In this document: positions 23,873-36,127 of the stretch, one piece after another
Numbering within the stretch: position 1 is the first letter of the stretch
Layout: each line of letters starts with the position of its first letter
NCBI GenBank assembly: GCA_026182355.1
Contig: JAPFBL010000084.1
Location: 11,950,001 to 12,014,000, forward strand
Reading direction: 5' to 3'
DNA: 64,000 nt
From: Hermatobates lingyangjiaoensis
Taxonomy: Eukaryota > Arthropoda > Insecta > Hemiptera > Hermatobatidae
The notes under the pieces: model-generated
Told to the model about the DNA's origin: nothing
Databases searched by the model: none
What the model saw: only the letters and a program-made list of their open reading frames with translations
Program-made: the position numbers and the translations under genes

Positions 23873-26660
23873 TGTTAGCATTGCTTGTTACCACGCTACG
23901 GTCCAGAATCTTTGATGGATCAAGTTGATATTTTACACAAAAATGGACCTGATAAAGACCAAGATCCCTATTGTTTGGGAAGAATTATGCATGATGGGAA
24001 AGTCACTTTTTTTGCCAAAAACCGTTTTTTAGAAAACATCTATTTCTCCTAACCTGATGACCCTACAGTTTTGAAATTTTGACATTATCTTTAAGGTTAG
24101 AAATGGAACAAACGAAAAATATATTCAGAATTTTGAAACAACAGGAAATATTGTTTTTTCAATAAAATGTAAAAATTTTGACTTATAATTCAATCTCAAA
24201 CATTGTGAGACCAATACAAGCCATACTGTTTGACAGATCAAAATGAAACTATACCTAAAAATAGAACATTATGTGGAAAAGGAGTTGAAATATTTTTTTT
24301 TAAAATTACATTCGCTAAAAGGGCGCTGCAGTACGATTTTTGTTTTCAGAAAATGATTTTTGACGCTAAACGGCTCATTAAAAAATAATTAAAATTTGAC
24401 CAAAAATGGAACGAAAAATTAGCAATTCATAAAAAAAAATCATGATGTTTCAATTATGAAAAAGAGCAATAACGCTATAAAAACTGTTTGTTTATCCTAG
24501 ACTGAGAGATCACCTGCTATGCTTGTCGAATTTTTGATATTTTTCTTACAATGTTTACATTGATTTAGAAGTTTTTTGAGTGAATCCACTGAGATAAAAT
24601 TGATATTTATAAAGGAACAATTTAAATAGTTTATTGACTTTTATAAGATGTAAGAGGAATAATATTGTTACATGTAATAAAATCACCGCCAATAAACAGA
24701 AATAAATTACCTTTGTCTGCCATGGCATGATAGATTTGTCTCATAAAATGCTTTAATAAATCATTTCATTATGCATGATAAGCATAAGAAAACATAAGAA
24801 AGGAAACTTATGCTTTCAGGAAACATAAGAAAGAGGACTTATGTTTGTTGAGAAATATCCAGTTTTTTTTTTACAATTCTAGTCTAATAGTTCATATTTT
24901 TTATTTTCAAAAATTAGAAGCTCCCAACTAAAAAAGATTTAAACTATATTGAATAGCTGGCTTTGACTTCGATTTGAGTATGTAAACTGGCTAATTACTA
25001 ATATATTTTTTCTCAACATTATAACAGAGTACAGAAGGCAGGAAAAGTGAGTGATAACACTCACTCAGAAAAAATTCGTATATATGATATTTGACAAAGG
25101 GGAAGGATAATGATCTTATTAAATACTAAGATGCCATAAAATTCCCAGTATAATAATTCTATAAAAGACCGAAAATGTAAAAGATAATTCAAAATTGAAA
25201 TCTTTCGTTTAGAGATTAATAAATGTAATTTTCGTACATCTTTAATTATAAATCATCTTAAAACAACATTTTTTCTTCGCTGTTTATGATGTTTTTCAGA
25301 GAAAAAAAGGGTATTTTCCTATTTTAAATTTGAAAATTTTACTTTAATATTCAATGTAGAAGGATGTCTAGTAAAGGATGTAAGAAATCCACTGGCCATT
25401 TGAACAAAGGCCATGTTCTCTTGTAGGAGAATATTTCGTATCAAGAAATGTTCACTTTGGTTTTTCAAAAATGTTATTACTGCTGTAGTTAAACTAATGA
25501 AATTATTTGCATCAGCTGTGTGATGTACAAAAATAAGCTTATATTTTGATAAGTGGATCAATCACTATCTGTACTACCTCAAGAATGAAAGACTAATAAT
25601 CATATCCCATTTAGGTGTTTGCGTTATGCTTAAATGAGATGTTATGTTTTATATACTCAAGAAATGTGACGTTAAGTTACTTATAGTAAAGCAGAGTGTA
25701 GGCCACTCCAGATTTTTTCTTTGGGGTTGGTTGAAAGAACAAGTTTATTCAGGGTAACCAACAACTTGAAGGGCAAATAAAATTAGCTATTTCGGCTGTT
25801 GCACAAGAGTTTTTTGAAAGATCATTTGGTGTGATCACCGAGCTGCTTGAGGAGCTAAATGCTAATGCTGATGCCTATATTGAATTGTAAACAAAACTCC
25901 ATGCTATTTATGTTTTCTCATATTGATTTTTTGTAAAAATAATAATTCATAAAAATTATACTTGTTTTAAAATGAACGGAACTGCAATAAAATTTATTCT
26001 TCGAAGAGTATTTCCTCTCTAATTGGACAGTTATGAAGCGGTATTTACTCATACTTGACAATTATAAATAAAGTTATATTAAGAAAAACAACGTGTTCCA
26101 AAGATTTCCTTTTTTCTTCTTCATATTTGTCTCCTTGTAGTGAGGGAATAGAGTTGGTAATGCTTCTACTTTCTCACTACAAATACATAAACATGAAGAA
26201 AAAGAATGGAAGTGTTTGACAAACGACGTTTTTCTTAAAATAACTTTGTTTATGCGGTGACTTCATCTATAATGTCCAATTAAAAGTCGATTATGTTGAA
26301 ATTATCGTAAAGATATAACACATACACATGAATTCTTTGTGAGAGTTTGGAGATGAAAGAGCCAATGAGTTTGTATTCAGGATAGCAAATAATTTACATC
26401 GTACCAGCTCACTAAACTCAATGGAGCTGCCTGGACTTGCTCTTTGGAAGAATGGAGAATCACTGGAGTAGTGAAGGTGGAGGTGGTGGTGAATTGGAGT
26501 GGTGAAAAGGAGAAATCACCAAAAAATACTTCTCCGAAGTGTCTTCTAGGATCAAAATGAGAAATATAGAAATTACAAAGAGCGATACTAACAATCTCAC
26601 AAGCAACGGCTCTTTGAGATCCTACCTTGCATTGATCCCATATCAGCAAATCCCGGAAGT
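23873..26660 (-). repeat. Right arm of 2.8-kb inverted repeat, unclassified family
   Basis: Reverse complement of 6135-8955 with small indels (for example 25319-25561 matches 7221-7463). The frame at 26377-26748 mirrors 6187-6406 and is not evidence of a gene because the shared sequence has no recognisable domain. This copy keeps only a short stretch of the 168-bp unit found in the left copy. Confidence 0.8.
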
Positions 26661-26846
26661 GCCAACGTGAAGGAGAAACTTTGAAGATGTGAAACTTTGT
26701 GAAGGATGTCAGATGTAAGAAACGACTGTAACGATGTAAGAAATCCACTGGCTATTAGAACAGAGGCTATGTTCTCTTGTAGGAGAATATTTCGTATCAA
26801 GAAATATTCACTTTGGTTTTTCAAAAATGTTATTACTGCTTTCAAC
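26661..26846 (-). repeat. Internal segment of the unclassified family, duplicated locally
   Basis: 26738-26846 (CAAGAAATATTCACTTTGG and neighbours) is a second copy of 25378-25480 in the same orientation. It occupies the place of the 168-bp array of the left copy, so this arm was rearranged at its outer end. Confidence 0.6.
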
Positions 26847-26851
26847 CGTTC

Positions 26852-27010
26852 AACTATGATCTTTCAACCATAACAAGCGGTCTTCGTCAGAGTCAAAAAC
26901 CCAGGGTTCTTATGAAGACCACTTGTTACGGTTGAAAGATCTTAGTCTTGTTTTCCCATTTTTTATTGTGGTTTGATCATTGATTGTTATTTCACGTGTT
27001 TATGTGAAAT

Positions 27011-27044
<34 letters not shown>

Positions 27045-27045
27045 A
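26852..27045. mobile_element. PLE family-A fold-back with two hammerhead-like motifs
   Basis: A minus-strand motif (26852-26894) and a plus-strand motif (26908-26947) face away from each other, only 13 bases apart. The plus copy continues through the TTGTTTTCCCAT block to the terminal hairpin at 26990-27009 and a (TA)n tract (about 27014-27043). The plus motif has a damaged core (TATGAAGA). Confidence 0.65.
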
Positions 27046-27078
27046 GTTGTTGCCAGTCTTCGGAGCTATACACATCTA

Positions 27079-27113
27079 TCTTCCTGAAGACGATGCCGTC
27101 AAAATATATTAGT
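27079..27113 (+). ncRNA. Hammerhead-like motif, PLE family B (decayed)
   Basis: CTGAAGA, then GATGCCGTC as a weak stem II, then a damaged GAA box (AAA) and ATAT. The downstream TTAGTGAGTTTCTG resembles the palindrome at 10070-10276. Confidence 0.45.
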
Positions 27114-27164
27114 GAGTTTCTGTTTCATTTCTGTTTGTTTTTTTCGTGAATGTATTATATATAT

Positions 27165-27500
27165 ATTATTGAAAATGACACCAAACTTAGCTGATACGTG
27201 TTTCTTAACAGGTTTCTCAATTTTTCTAAATAACACTCTTGTTATTTTGTCTACACAATAAAGTACATCTTCTATAGTCTACGTGTTTTGAATGATCATC
27301 CTCAGGACGTGAAGAACTTCTTGGGTGAGTTTTCTGGTTCATTATATATGCAAAGTGAAGACAGTGGTTGTTGTTTTTCTTCAAGTTTAAGATAAGCTGG
27401 TCGTTAAATCTGTGGGGTGAGTGGTACGCTAGATTTGTTTTCTTTAAATGTGAGCTTTTGACTTTTTTGCTATTTTTTATAAACACGCTACTCACAGGTG
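27165..27500 (-). mobile_element. PLE 3' terminus (pLTR with ORF start)
   Basis: On the minus strand a decayed hammerhead-like stretch (27277-27311) is followed by codons similar to RVLFRKIEKPVKK and SAKFGVIF and then an AT tract. This is the same arrangement as 57110-57282 and 61484-61670. The upstream part (27340-27500) resembles, in inverted orientation, the end of the PLE fragment at 28060-28110. Confidence 0.6.
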
Positions 27501-27689
27501 GGCTTTTATAGTAAGGGAGTACCAGTGTTGCCAGTAAATACCAGTACCAGTGAATACCAGTTTTACTTTTTCATTCAAATTTTTCCAGCTGATATTATTT
27601 CTTACAATGTCTTTTAATACTCTTTCATAAAGCTTGTGTTGTTCCGAATACTAGTTTTTGTAATAAACTTTTAAGGAAACAAATCTAGT

Positions 27690-28115
27690 GTACTAGTATA
27701 CATTTACTAATGGGGACTGTGAAACCGAAAAAGACTCGTATATTGGTATGACTACCACCTCCCTATCAAGAAGGTTCACCATGCACTTAATGGCCGGAGC
27801 ACCCAAAAAACATATACAAAACAAACACAACTTTAAATTGACTCAAAAGATGCTGGTTACAAATGCTAAAATAATAAAAAAAAGAAAGTAACCACCATAA
27901 ACTGAGAATTTTAGAGGCTATATTAATTAAAAAACTGAAGCCACTCTTAAATATTTAAGTCCAAAACAGTAGTGGGATTTTAAAGCTCTTTAATTCACAT
28001 CTAGGGCATCCAGAAACCCTTGCAGGTAGTAACTCAGGCCGAAAGGCCACTCACCTCACAGGATTAACGACTAGCTTATCTTAAACTTGAAAAACAACCC
28101 CTACTGTCTTCACTT
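27690..28115 (+). pseudogene. PLE GIY-YIG endonuclease fragment
   Basis: Reads GAPKKHIQNKHNFKLTQKML across small frame changes (about 27798-27860) and KLRILEAILIKKLKP (about 27900-27945). The upstream part corresponds to the TYIGMTTTSLSRRLT region of a GIY-YIG domain, here frameshifted. The closest relative in the window is 56700-57060. It ends in a (TA)n tract. Confidence 0.65.
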
Positions 28116-28133
28116 TACATATATATATATAAT

Positions 28134-28178
<45 letters not shown>

Positions 28179-28345
28179 CAATGATCGAACTACAATGAGA
28201 AATGGAAAAACAAGACTAAGTTTTTTCAATCGTAACAAGCGGTCTTCGTCAGAGTCAAAATTCCAACTGAGATTCATAGTGTGGTTTGATCATTGATTGT
28301 TATTTCACGTGTTTATGTGAAATCTTTATATATATATATATATGA
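28116..28345. mobile_element. PLE family-A terminus: (TA)n, inverted hammerhead-like motif, hairpin
   Basis: A (TA)n tract (28116-28178) is followed by a minus-strand hammerhead-like motif (28214-28256, GAA box decayed) and then a forward terminal hairpin (28313-28332) leading into another TA run. Confidence 0.55.
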
Positions 28346-29739
28346 TTAGTATATATGATTAGTAGTCATATGATTAGAAGATAAAAATAATGGGACTAAC
28401 AACTAGCGGACTTAAATACAAATGAATGGAGCATGCATTTTAGTCTATAAGAGAAAAAAAATCATTATTGTAGTTAATCCGAAAGGCATGATTGAATTAT
28501 CATTGCAAATGCAATGATAAACCACCATATCAGTGAATTCAAATACAATTAATAAGAAAATAAATGATGCATCTAAACAGAAAAGAATGTGTAAAATAAT
28601 TATTGCAAAGGGAAATATATATTAAAGAAGACCTTACTTCACTTACTTTACACAGTAAAGTTACCAGTTAAGATATACATATAATTTTTTTAAAAAATTT
28701 AGGAATGTTATAATTTATAAATTAATTTTGTAACGAAAATAAATTTTATCCAAATAATTAAAACCGTTAAATTGTCTGCTAAGAAATATTTTGGTATAAG
28801 GTATATTGCAGTTATAGAGGTAGAAAGCCTTGATTAATTATGGTTTGGTTCAGAAAATCAGTAGCCACGGATTCAATTATTAAGCAGGATGTAGGAGGCG
28901 AGCGGGGACCATTGCTTATACTGAAGCAGTAACAAGCCATCTCTGACAGATTTATGCTTTACTCTCCACATCCCACAATTCGCATTGGTAACATTCCACC
29001 TCGGCTTAGTATTGTTCACTTACTAATACCTCTGCCGCTTAAATCTCATCTTTATTTCCTAAAATTTGTGATTAGATTCTATTCTTCTTCTTTAGTTCTA
29101 AGCATTCTATTGATTTGAAAAACTACTTATAATGCTACATTAATTGCTAGTAAGTACAATAAGTGATTATTTTCTGATCATCTGAATAGTGTGAGAGACT
29201 AACTAATGAGTATCTCACATTTACATGACAACAATTTTTAAAAAAATCTGGCACACTATACTACACAACTTCTACTTATTATTTTAGACCAGAGGCTCAC
29301 CTCTGCTTTGCACTGATTAACAGAGATACATCGTAAGCTACTAATAAGCTTTAAGAGATATACATCGTTTTAAAGCTAAAAACTTATCATTTCAATCCTA
29401 TAAGTTATGAGAGGAACTTACAACATTTATTTTTTTTATTTATTTATTGAGGGTGATTATAGTATTGGGTCCTAAGAACTATTGTACCTGTTAAAACTAT
29501 TGTAACTATTATACAAGATATTAATACTTGTACAAAAGGTCAGTATCGTTATTATGTACGATTTTGCTGCGACCCAGTGTCTGAGACAGAAAAGGCGACC
29601 AGGGTGTCTGACATGAGTAGGTAACAATTTGAGTTAATTTTTGTTCTACTATCACTATGTTTTCTATTGTTAAAAATATTTTTTAATTTTTTTTTATCAA
29701 GTACATCTCTGTAAGTAACTAATATGTCTAATAATAAGA
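28346..29739. other. AT-rich stretch without a recognised feature
   Basis: A slightly more G+C-rich patch at 28860-29030 has no identifiable function. No gene is seen. Confidence 0.4.
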
Positions 29740-29890
29740 ATATATATAATTATTACTATAACAAGATTTCACATAAACATGTGAAATAACAATCAATGAT
29801 CAAACCTCAAACCGCTTGCTACGGTTGAAAAATCTTAGTCTTTTTTCCCTTTTCATTTTCTGGTTTGATCATTGATAATTATTACTACAT
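29740..29890. mobile_element. Decayed PLE family-A inverted termini
   Basis: An inverted hairpin (29767-29786) is followed by a truncated plus-strand hammerhead-like remnant (29806-29838, ACGGTTGAAAAATCTTAGTC). The CTGACGA core is missing. Confidence 0.5.
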
Positions 29891-30341
29891 GTTCTTTTGG
29901 AACATTTATTCAATGTTTATTTTTATAAATGATATAAATATAATATTATTGTTAGTACTACGGAGTTTATTAGTATTGTTAGAAACCTAAAAATCTTACC
30001 TGGCAAGTTAACTTCCTTGTTTAAATACATTAAGTATAAAGATAAATACATTTACAAAATCTAAAAATTTAGTAGGTTCACAACTTCTTTTTATCCGATG
30101 CTCACATATAGACTTTGCATTTTTGTACTAAGGAAAGAACAAAAGGGTGACTCATTTATGGTTTCAGACCCATTAACCATGGGCGAGTCATATTGACCGG
30201 GGCACCTGCGGCCCAGGGTCACCTATCTGAGTAGTAACCATACCCAGTTTTGTTATCCTGTGGAAATGGGTGTATTCAACATAACTGTTGAGAAACTAGG
30301 ACAGGACTTCAAACTACTCCGTTATAGCTTGTACACAGATC
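29891..30341. other. Stretch without a recognised feature
   Basis: No gene or element supported. The short frame at 30260-30502 crosses into the hAT terminal sequence. Confidence 0.4.
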
Positions 30342-31814
30342 CAGTGTTTCCCAACAATTTTTTGCCTGAGGCACACCTGAAAACTCCTAACATTATCACG
30401 GCACACTTGACAAATGTAGAAGGAAATATATTTTTCATGTTATGTAAGGGGATCAAGTACTTAAGTAAAACACGTAGATATAAACTTACTTTATTTTTAT
30501 AATTATTAACTGTGAATTGTACAACTTATAATACTTAGTGTGGAACCTGTGGCTGATGTTTTTTGAGATTTCTTCTATATTTGGTCGTATGTGGGATAAG
30601 CAGTCCATCATTTCTTCTTCTGTTGAAAGTAGTCTTTTTCGCTTTCTAATCTTCATTTTGTTTAGGGTGGAAAAGCAACAATAACATATTAAAATGTAAG
30701 AAGCAATGAGTAGGAATAAGATCAGGAATCTCTTTTTCTACAAGGGATACAAATCCTTTAATACATCCTATCATACTCTTACTTGAGGCACCATCGCTAC
30801 AAATACCTACACACGACTTCCAAGTTAAATTCATTTTTTAAGGTAGCCTGTTAGTATATCAAACATCTTCACCTTTTGTATTAGTTAACATTTTTTTGCA
30901 GCTTAAGAACTGATTGATTATTTTACTGCCATCAATAAAACGAACAAATACAAGCAAATGGCTAATGTTACAGATATCAGTGAACTCATCAACTGTCAAA
31001 GGAAAGACAGAAGTTTCTTCTAAACATTTTCTTCTATATTTTCAGATAATTCCAGAATTCTCCTATGTATTGTATTATTTAATAACGGGATTCTATTTAT
31101 TTCCTTTTCAGCTTTTTCACTTAACATGGTTTTAACTATCTTCTTACAAGTTAGATATGACGGACTCGACAAGAGTGTGAGATTTAGATTTTAATGCTAT
31201 TATTTCTGCTGCCTCAGTCGAAGCATAACTGTGCCCATTCAGATACAGTCATTGTCTTTTCAAACACATTGCGTTGCTTTCATTCCTGATCTAAGAGTCT
31301 TTGAAAATAAACAAGATCTCTATCCTGCAGGGATGGGTGCTTAGTAGTCAAGTGTCTTTTCAACTTAACTTGGTACCGTAGATTCATTTGCCATTTTTAC
31401 ACCGCAAATTACACATAACGGACTTGGTTGATCAGTATCTCCAGACCAAGAAAATCCCAGGTTCAAATAACTATTTTTGTTCAAAAAACAAGCATTTTTT
31501 GCTTGTTTTGCATTGGAGTTTATACGGTTCATCTTTAAAACTAGGACGCCATCTCTCCACGTCGATATAATAACCGGCCAATAAATAATGTTTTTTTTTA
31601 TCATTATAAACAATGAAAGTATGTTATTAGTGCATCTATTTCTATTTTACAATTTAAAATCAGTAGCATCATAGTGCTTTAGTAAAAAGTCATTCACGTG
31701 AATATGAAATTCATCTGTAGGCTGCCACAATAAATACAAAAATCACATTTTAAGGTGTGCAGTGATAAAGTCTTTCGGCACATTGTGCCGTGGCACAATG
31801 GTTGGGAAACACTG
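30342..31814 (-). mobile_element. hAT element 2 with terminal inverted repeats
   Basis: CAGTGTTTCCCAAC at 30342 and its complement GTTGGGAAACACTG ending at 31814 are 14-bp terminal inverted repeats of hAT type. The subterminal sequences (GAGGCACACCTG and GTGGCACAATGG) also resemble hAT-Charlie ends. The flanking bases are similar but not an exact 8-bp duplication. The body is a shortened, minus-strand transposase. The element is 1473 bp, far shorter than an intact one. Confidence 0.75.
30646..31613 (-). pseudogene. hAT transposase relic (ZBED5-like)
   Basis: Minus strand, N to C. A BED zinc-finger region comes first: LNLGFSWSGDTDQPSPLCVI, then CGVKMANESTVPS, then after a frameshift KLKRHLTTKHPSLQDRD. 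An FPLTVDEFTDICNISHLLVF stretch follows, holding the first catalytic-region aspartates (DESTD in intact copies), then CVGICSDGASSKSMIGCIKG with the conserved CTDGAPSM-like box, and THCFLH. The rest of the catalytic domain and the C-terminal dimerisation domain are missing. The copy cannot encode active transposase. It belongs to a lineage distinct from the relic at 21500. Confidence 0.8.
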
Positions 31815-32071
31815 ACAGAGACAATCGAATAGGTAGACATCAGTGGATATAAAAGAGGAGATATAAAAACGTGGTGAATCCAAAAAACTTTTAGTTAGGA
31901 TCAAGAATATGGCAGCATACATATAGAAAATAACGTTATAGTTTTTCTTTCATTCTTATTGGGTAGGAAACTACTTGCAAGCGAGCAGATATCTAAATAT
32001 TCATGTTACGTGTATAAGCACAATACAAAATTGCTTTCAGTTGAATATTTTTACTGAGAAATTTAGAAAAT
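31815..32071. other. Stretch without a recognised feature
   Basis: Nothing supported between the hAT terminus and the nAChR exon region. Confidence 0.4.
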
Positions 32072-32126
32072 ATGCTCCTTGTTTTCGTTATCCTCATTAC
32101 AGAAGGCGCCTTTCAGTATCTTCCAA
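32072..32126 (+). CDS. Weak candidate for nAChR exon 1 (signal peptide)
   Basis: An ATG at 32072 reads MLLVFVILITEGAFQYLP, a hydrophobic signal-peptide-like start. Ending the exon at 32126 leaves one base of a codon, which fits the two-base start of exon 2, and gives 55 coding bases, the same as exon 1 of vertebrate CHRNA7. However, the donor there (GTTCAT) is poor, the intron would be only 139 bp, and a better-looking donor (GTATGT at 32150) gives the wrong phase. The true exon 1 may lie elsewhere. Confidence 0.2.
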
Positions 32127-32265
32127 GTTCATCCAATGTAGATAATAACGTATGTTCTAAAAAATGAAACAATTTAATGTCTTTTATTTCTATTAATAAA
32201 CTGAGGTGACTTATAGTAAAAGTTCAACTTTTATCAAAAATATTTTGAAATGCTTTTGTTTTTAG

Positions 32266-32405
32266 AATCGGAGCAGGGACCCCACGAGAAAAGGCTTCTG
32301 CACACCTTACTGGACCACTACAATGTTCTTGAGAGACCGGTAGCCAACGAGTCGGACCCTCTCCAGCTCAGCTTTGGCCTGACGCTAATGCAAATCATTG
32401 ACGTG
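32266..32405 (+). CDS. nAChR alpha subunit (alpha6/alpha7-like), exon 2
   Basis: Nicotinic acetylcholine receptors are pentameric acetylcholine-gated cation channels at synapses. This exon encodes the start of the mature extracellular ligand-binding domain: SEQGPHEKRLLHTLLDHYN, VLERPVANESDPLQLSFG and LTLMQIIDV. The GPHEKRLL and LERPVANES phrases are nearly invariant in insect alpha5-alpha7-type subunits. The N-terminal helix and the NES glycosylation site are present. The acceptor TTTTGTTTTTAG and donor GTG|GTGAGT are good. The exon is 140 bp, starts two bases into a codon and ends in phase 0, as in vertebrate CHRNA7 exon 2. No disruption is seen, so this looks like a live gene. Confidence 0.93.
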
Positions 32406-35009
32406 GTGAGTCTGTTCACTCCATTATTAAAATAAGCCTCGCCTTCCTCCTATAATAACCAACCTCGTCTAAAGGATCCAATCGTATAGGTATACCGCAA
32501 CTTTATTACAAATGAATGGAAACAGATTTTTTTGCATATAACAATATTTTTCTTTTTCCATTCAGTGTAAGAATAATTATGTATTTTATCTAAGGCAGTT
32601 CCAAGTAAATAAAATATTTAAATCTGCGTTAAATAATGTTCAAATGTTTAAAATCTTTAGTTTAGCTCTCTATAAAAATAATCTTAAATATAATCAGCAT
32701 TAACTAAAAATACTGTCGATAATTACTATGAGTAAAATTATTTTGTATCAATGAAGCTTCCAGGAACAGGAAGCAGTTTTTTGTAGAATACTGTTTATCA
32801 TATACTAATCTAATCTTAATTGTGGTTTCCAATTAGTAGTTGTATAAAATAAACATTGCACATTCCTCTGAAATGAAAAAGAACAAACGCCATTTACACT
32901 CGCACATGAATTCAATTTGTAGTTAGGCCTACTTTAAGCATACCAGCCTAGAAAGTTTGCCAGTCCCTAATCAACGTAAAGATTTAACTTCAAAAACCAC
33001 CCAAATGCACCTTTCCATATAAGAGCATGTCTGTTAGTTCATTACAAAAATGAATGCTTAATGTATGTGATCACAAAAAATAAAAGTTTTAACCGAAGGG
33101 ATTTTTAAGCCCTATTTTCAAACACTGTTACCACTTACTTCTCTAGAACTTTGACATCAGGTATTTATGATGTATTATTGTTTTACTATTCATTTTAGCT
33201 CTAATAAAACTTTATTAACTAAAATTATACATATTTTCGATTTTTGTTTCCTTTTTGAAAGTTCAAAGCTATGAAATTAAGAATTTTTTTAGTTTAGTTT
33301 TGACGAATATTCACTTTTTAAATCTTAGAATGAATAATAAACGTCTTCATGTTCAAATGTTTTACATAGCCAACACGTTGGAACACGTAGTGTCCCTTTA
33401 TGTTGTATCATCAGTATAGACGGGTGTCTCGTGTGAGCACAGGTGAAAAAGTCTGAGAACAGATTTAAACGAATGGTTTCCATATCACATTGTATATGAA
33501 GACTAATCAGTAAATATTACATAGCATTGACAGAACAACTTTTGATTTTTTTTAAACAATATCAAACTCGAGTATTTGGTTAGTCAGTATAATTTTAGTG
33601 TACTATCAAATTATTCTCATAATTCCATTATGTTTTCAAAATTTAGAAGCGGATTAATTTGTATATATCAAAATTTAAGAATAATTTGGTATATATAATA
33701 TAGACAATATAACAGCCTAATAATAGCGATGTGAAACCTGATAATATGTTGACTTCTAGTTATACGTACTTAAAAAATATGTATAAATCTACATGATATA
33801 TATGTTTAATATTTAGCCAAAATTAAAATTATAATCATTCATGAAAAGTAGCTGATTATATACAATAAATAAACGCCTCTTGTTAAAACAATTAAAATAT
33901 TTATGAGAATAATAATTATGTTGTGCCAATATTTCCATATATTCTTATATGAACTATTTAAAAATTGAATCCAGTCAAATGTAGCTTGAACTTGGTTGAT
34001 GCTGGCGCAACTAAATGAATTCATTTTATTTTACTGTATTTAAAACAAAAAGAAAATATGAATAACATTAACGAAAAGCATTTATTTCACTAAACAAACT
34101 TATAAAACTCACAACTAATCCGTAATTTACTTGACTGACTTTTAATTATCATTAATGCCAAGGACGAATCACAATAAATGTGTTATACAGACTCTAGGAA
34201 CTAGATATCGTCTTTTGTTAAAAATAACAATATTTGATGAAATACTCACTCGAAATGTTTGATTTTATGTTTTTCCTCCGTAATTTGCACAGTTTGCGAT
34301 TCACAAGCAAAATAGTTAAAATCAATTTAATTTTAATTAATTTCAATATTATTAAGTAATAATAAAATATGAAATCATAATTAGTACATATCACATCTAA
34401 CTTTATTTAAATAACCTGATGAACTGAAAGATTGTATATTGTTATTAAAAATATTTAGATTTAAAAAAAGAAGTGACTGAAAAAAAAGTTTAAGCCCTTT
34501 GTGAATACTTTTTAACAATCTCAATCATAATTAATTTATTTTTAGAATGTTTATAAACTCTCCTTTTGAAAGTATATTTTAGACTTTCATGGGTATCTTT
34601 TTTTTTTAATTTTCATATCAGAAATTATTATTGTAACTTTTTCATGCATTAATTGTTTTTCACTTGAACTTGGTATAGTCCTAGTTTATATAATCCTTCA
34701 AAGAATGGTTTATTTTACTTATATAACTTCTCATTACAGTGTTTATATTGAATTGTGTCTCTCATTTGTTACCTTGTGTCTCAAGGTTCATCATTGTTAC
34801 CTTGTTGACTCTATGGCACTTAATTAGCAAGCGCAGAATTCAAAATTAAATATAAAATATTTTTTACAAAAATATAAGATGTATTTATTGAAAAATTGGA
34901 TTAAGTATGAATGAAACATAAAAGAATTAGAATTAAAGAATAAGTTAGATACATTTATTTTTTTTCGAAGCCTCAAAATTAATTTAACGTATGTATAGTA
35001 TATTATAAA
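32406..35009 (+). other. nAChR intron 2, proximal part
   Basis: AT-rich intron sequence without a recognised element. I searched it by eye for an alternative copy of exon 3 (a DEKNQ-coding block) and saw none. Confidence 0.5.
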
Positions 35010-35997
35010 CTAGCAAACGTACCCGTCTTTGACGGAATCAAAAATTCTGTTATACTTGGTATTCCAAAAGTAGTAGTAGTCCTATTCCAAAAGTCCCTTT
35101 GCGACTTAGTTAACCTCAATGCGAAATAGACTCTCAAAGGACTTTGCAATCACTTCAACGGAAAGAAATAGAGGTTCGGAATCAATGGTATGCGTGGTAT
35201 ACACACAGACTCCCCATTCCACACCCAGCCATGTTTGCCGCCTCTACGGCACATCCGTGCAGAGCACAAACTCCGAGTCGTGTCCGTTGCACATTTCCCG
35301 GGACACTCAAGTTGCATAACATGAAATTTGTTACTGATACTAAATCGCAGCATGATGGTGCTCCTACTTGAAGTTTTTACTCATGAGCAGGCAGTCCAAG
35401 AGCAGTCACAGAGTCAAAAAATTCAGTTAGATAATAAGTACTTCCTCATTACTAATCACTCTCTTTACTGACTTTTAAGTTCTATCTTTGGCTTGATATA
35501 GCGTGAGAACATGTTTGTTCATTTTTCTTGCCTGTTCATTAGTAAGGCTTGAGCATTGCTTGTTCACAAAGTCATTTATTCTGAATAGATAGTACATCTT
35601 GAACTCTGGGAAACACATTGTCAATAAGCTCAAATAAGCATAATATTCATATATTAGCATTTTGCTATAAGCAAATATTCATGTACGCAAATGAAATTAA
35701 AATCAACTAACAATACCTAATTGCTACACGTGTATATTTTCAAAATAAACACGTGTTTGTAGTTGGCCAAACATGACTTAAAAGTTGATAACTTCGCTTC
35801 ATCATTGAATATTCCATCCATCCAAAGCTGAGATTTTAAGTTAGACATACACAAATCTACAATCAAAGTTTCAGCTTTATATGTCTTATGGTGGCAATAT
35901 TTTGTGGACAAACCGACAGACAGAAATTATTGTAAGGGTACATGTGGCTACTCTAAAGTATGAAACGTAAAGAAAACTTGAAATGAGTTAGTTCTAA
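35010..35997 (-). mobile_element. Helitron copy 2 (5'-truncated)
   Basis: On the minus strand the 3' end reads CGTTTGCTAG|T, with a perfect hairpin CCGTC/GACGG (35023-35035) 9 bases inside it. The element stops at about 35997 without the TCTATATAA start seen in copies 1 and 3. It carries the same helicase remnant (about 35080-35430, minus strand, including LTKSQRD-like and CNGTR-like pieces). Confidence 0.7.
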
Positions 35998-36127
35998 TTA
36001 ACGTGCTCCCAGTCAACAGCAAGCACGCAAGCCACTGGACTACTCTGGTCCCATACCTTACATTATTACCTGTGTTTTTATTAAGCAAATATTAAATTAA
36101 AAAAAAGTTTATAGTTATATATAATAC
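35998..36127. other. Short spacer between two Helitron copies
   Basis: About 130 bp of slightly G+C-richer sequence between Helitrons 2 and 3; not assigned. Confidence 0.4.

Noticed and set aside
32072..32149. Exon ending at the better donor GTATGT (32150)
   Set aside because: The phase would not match exon 2, whose frame is certain from the receptor sequence.
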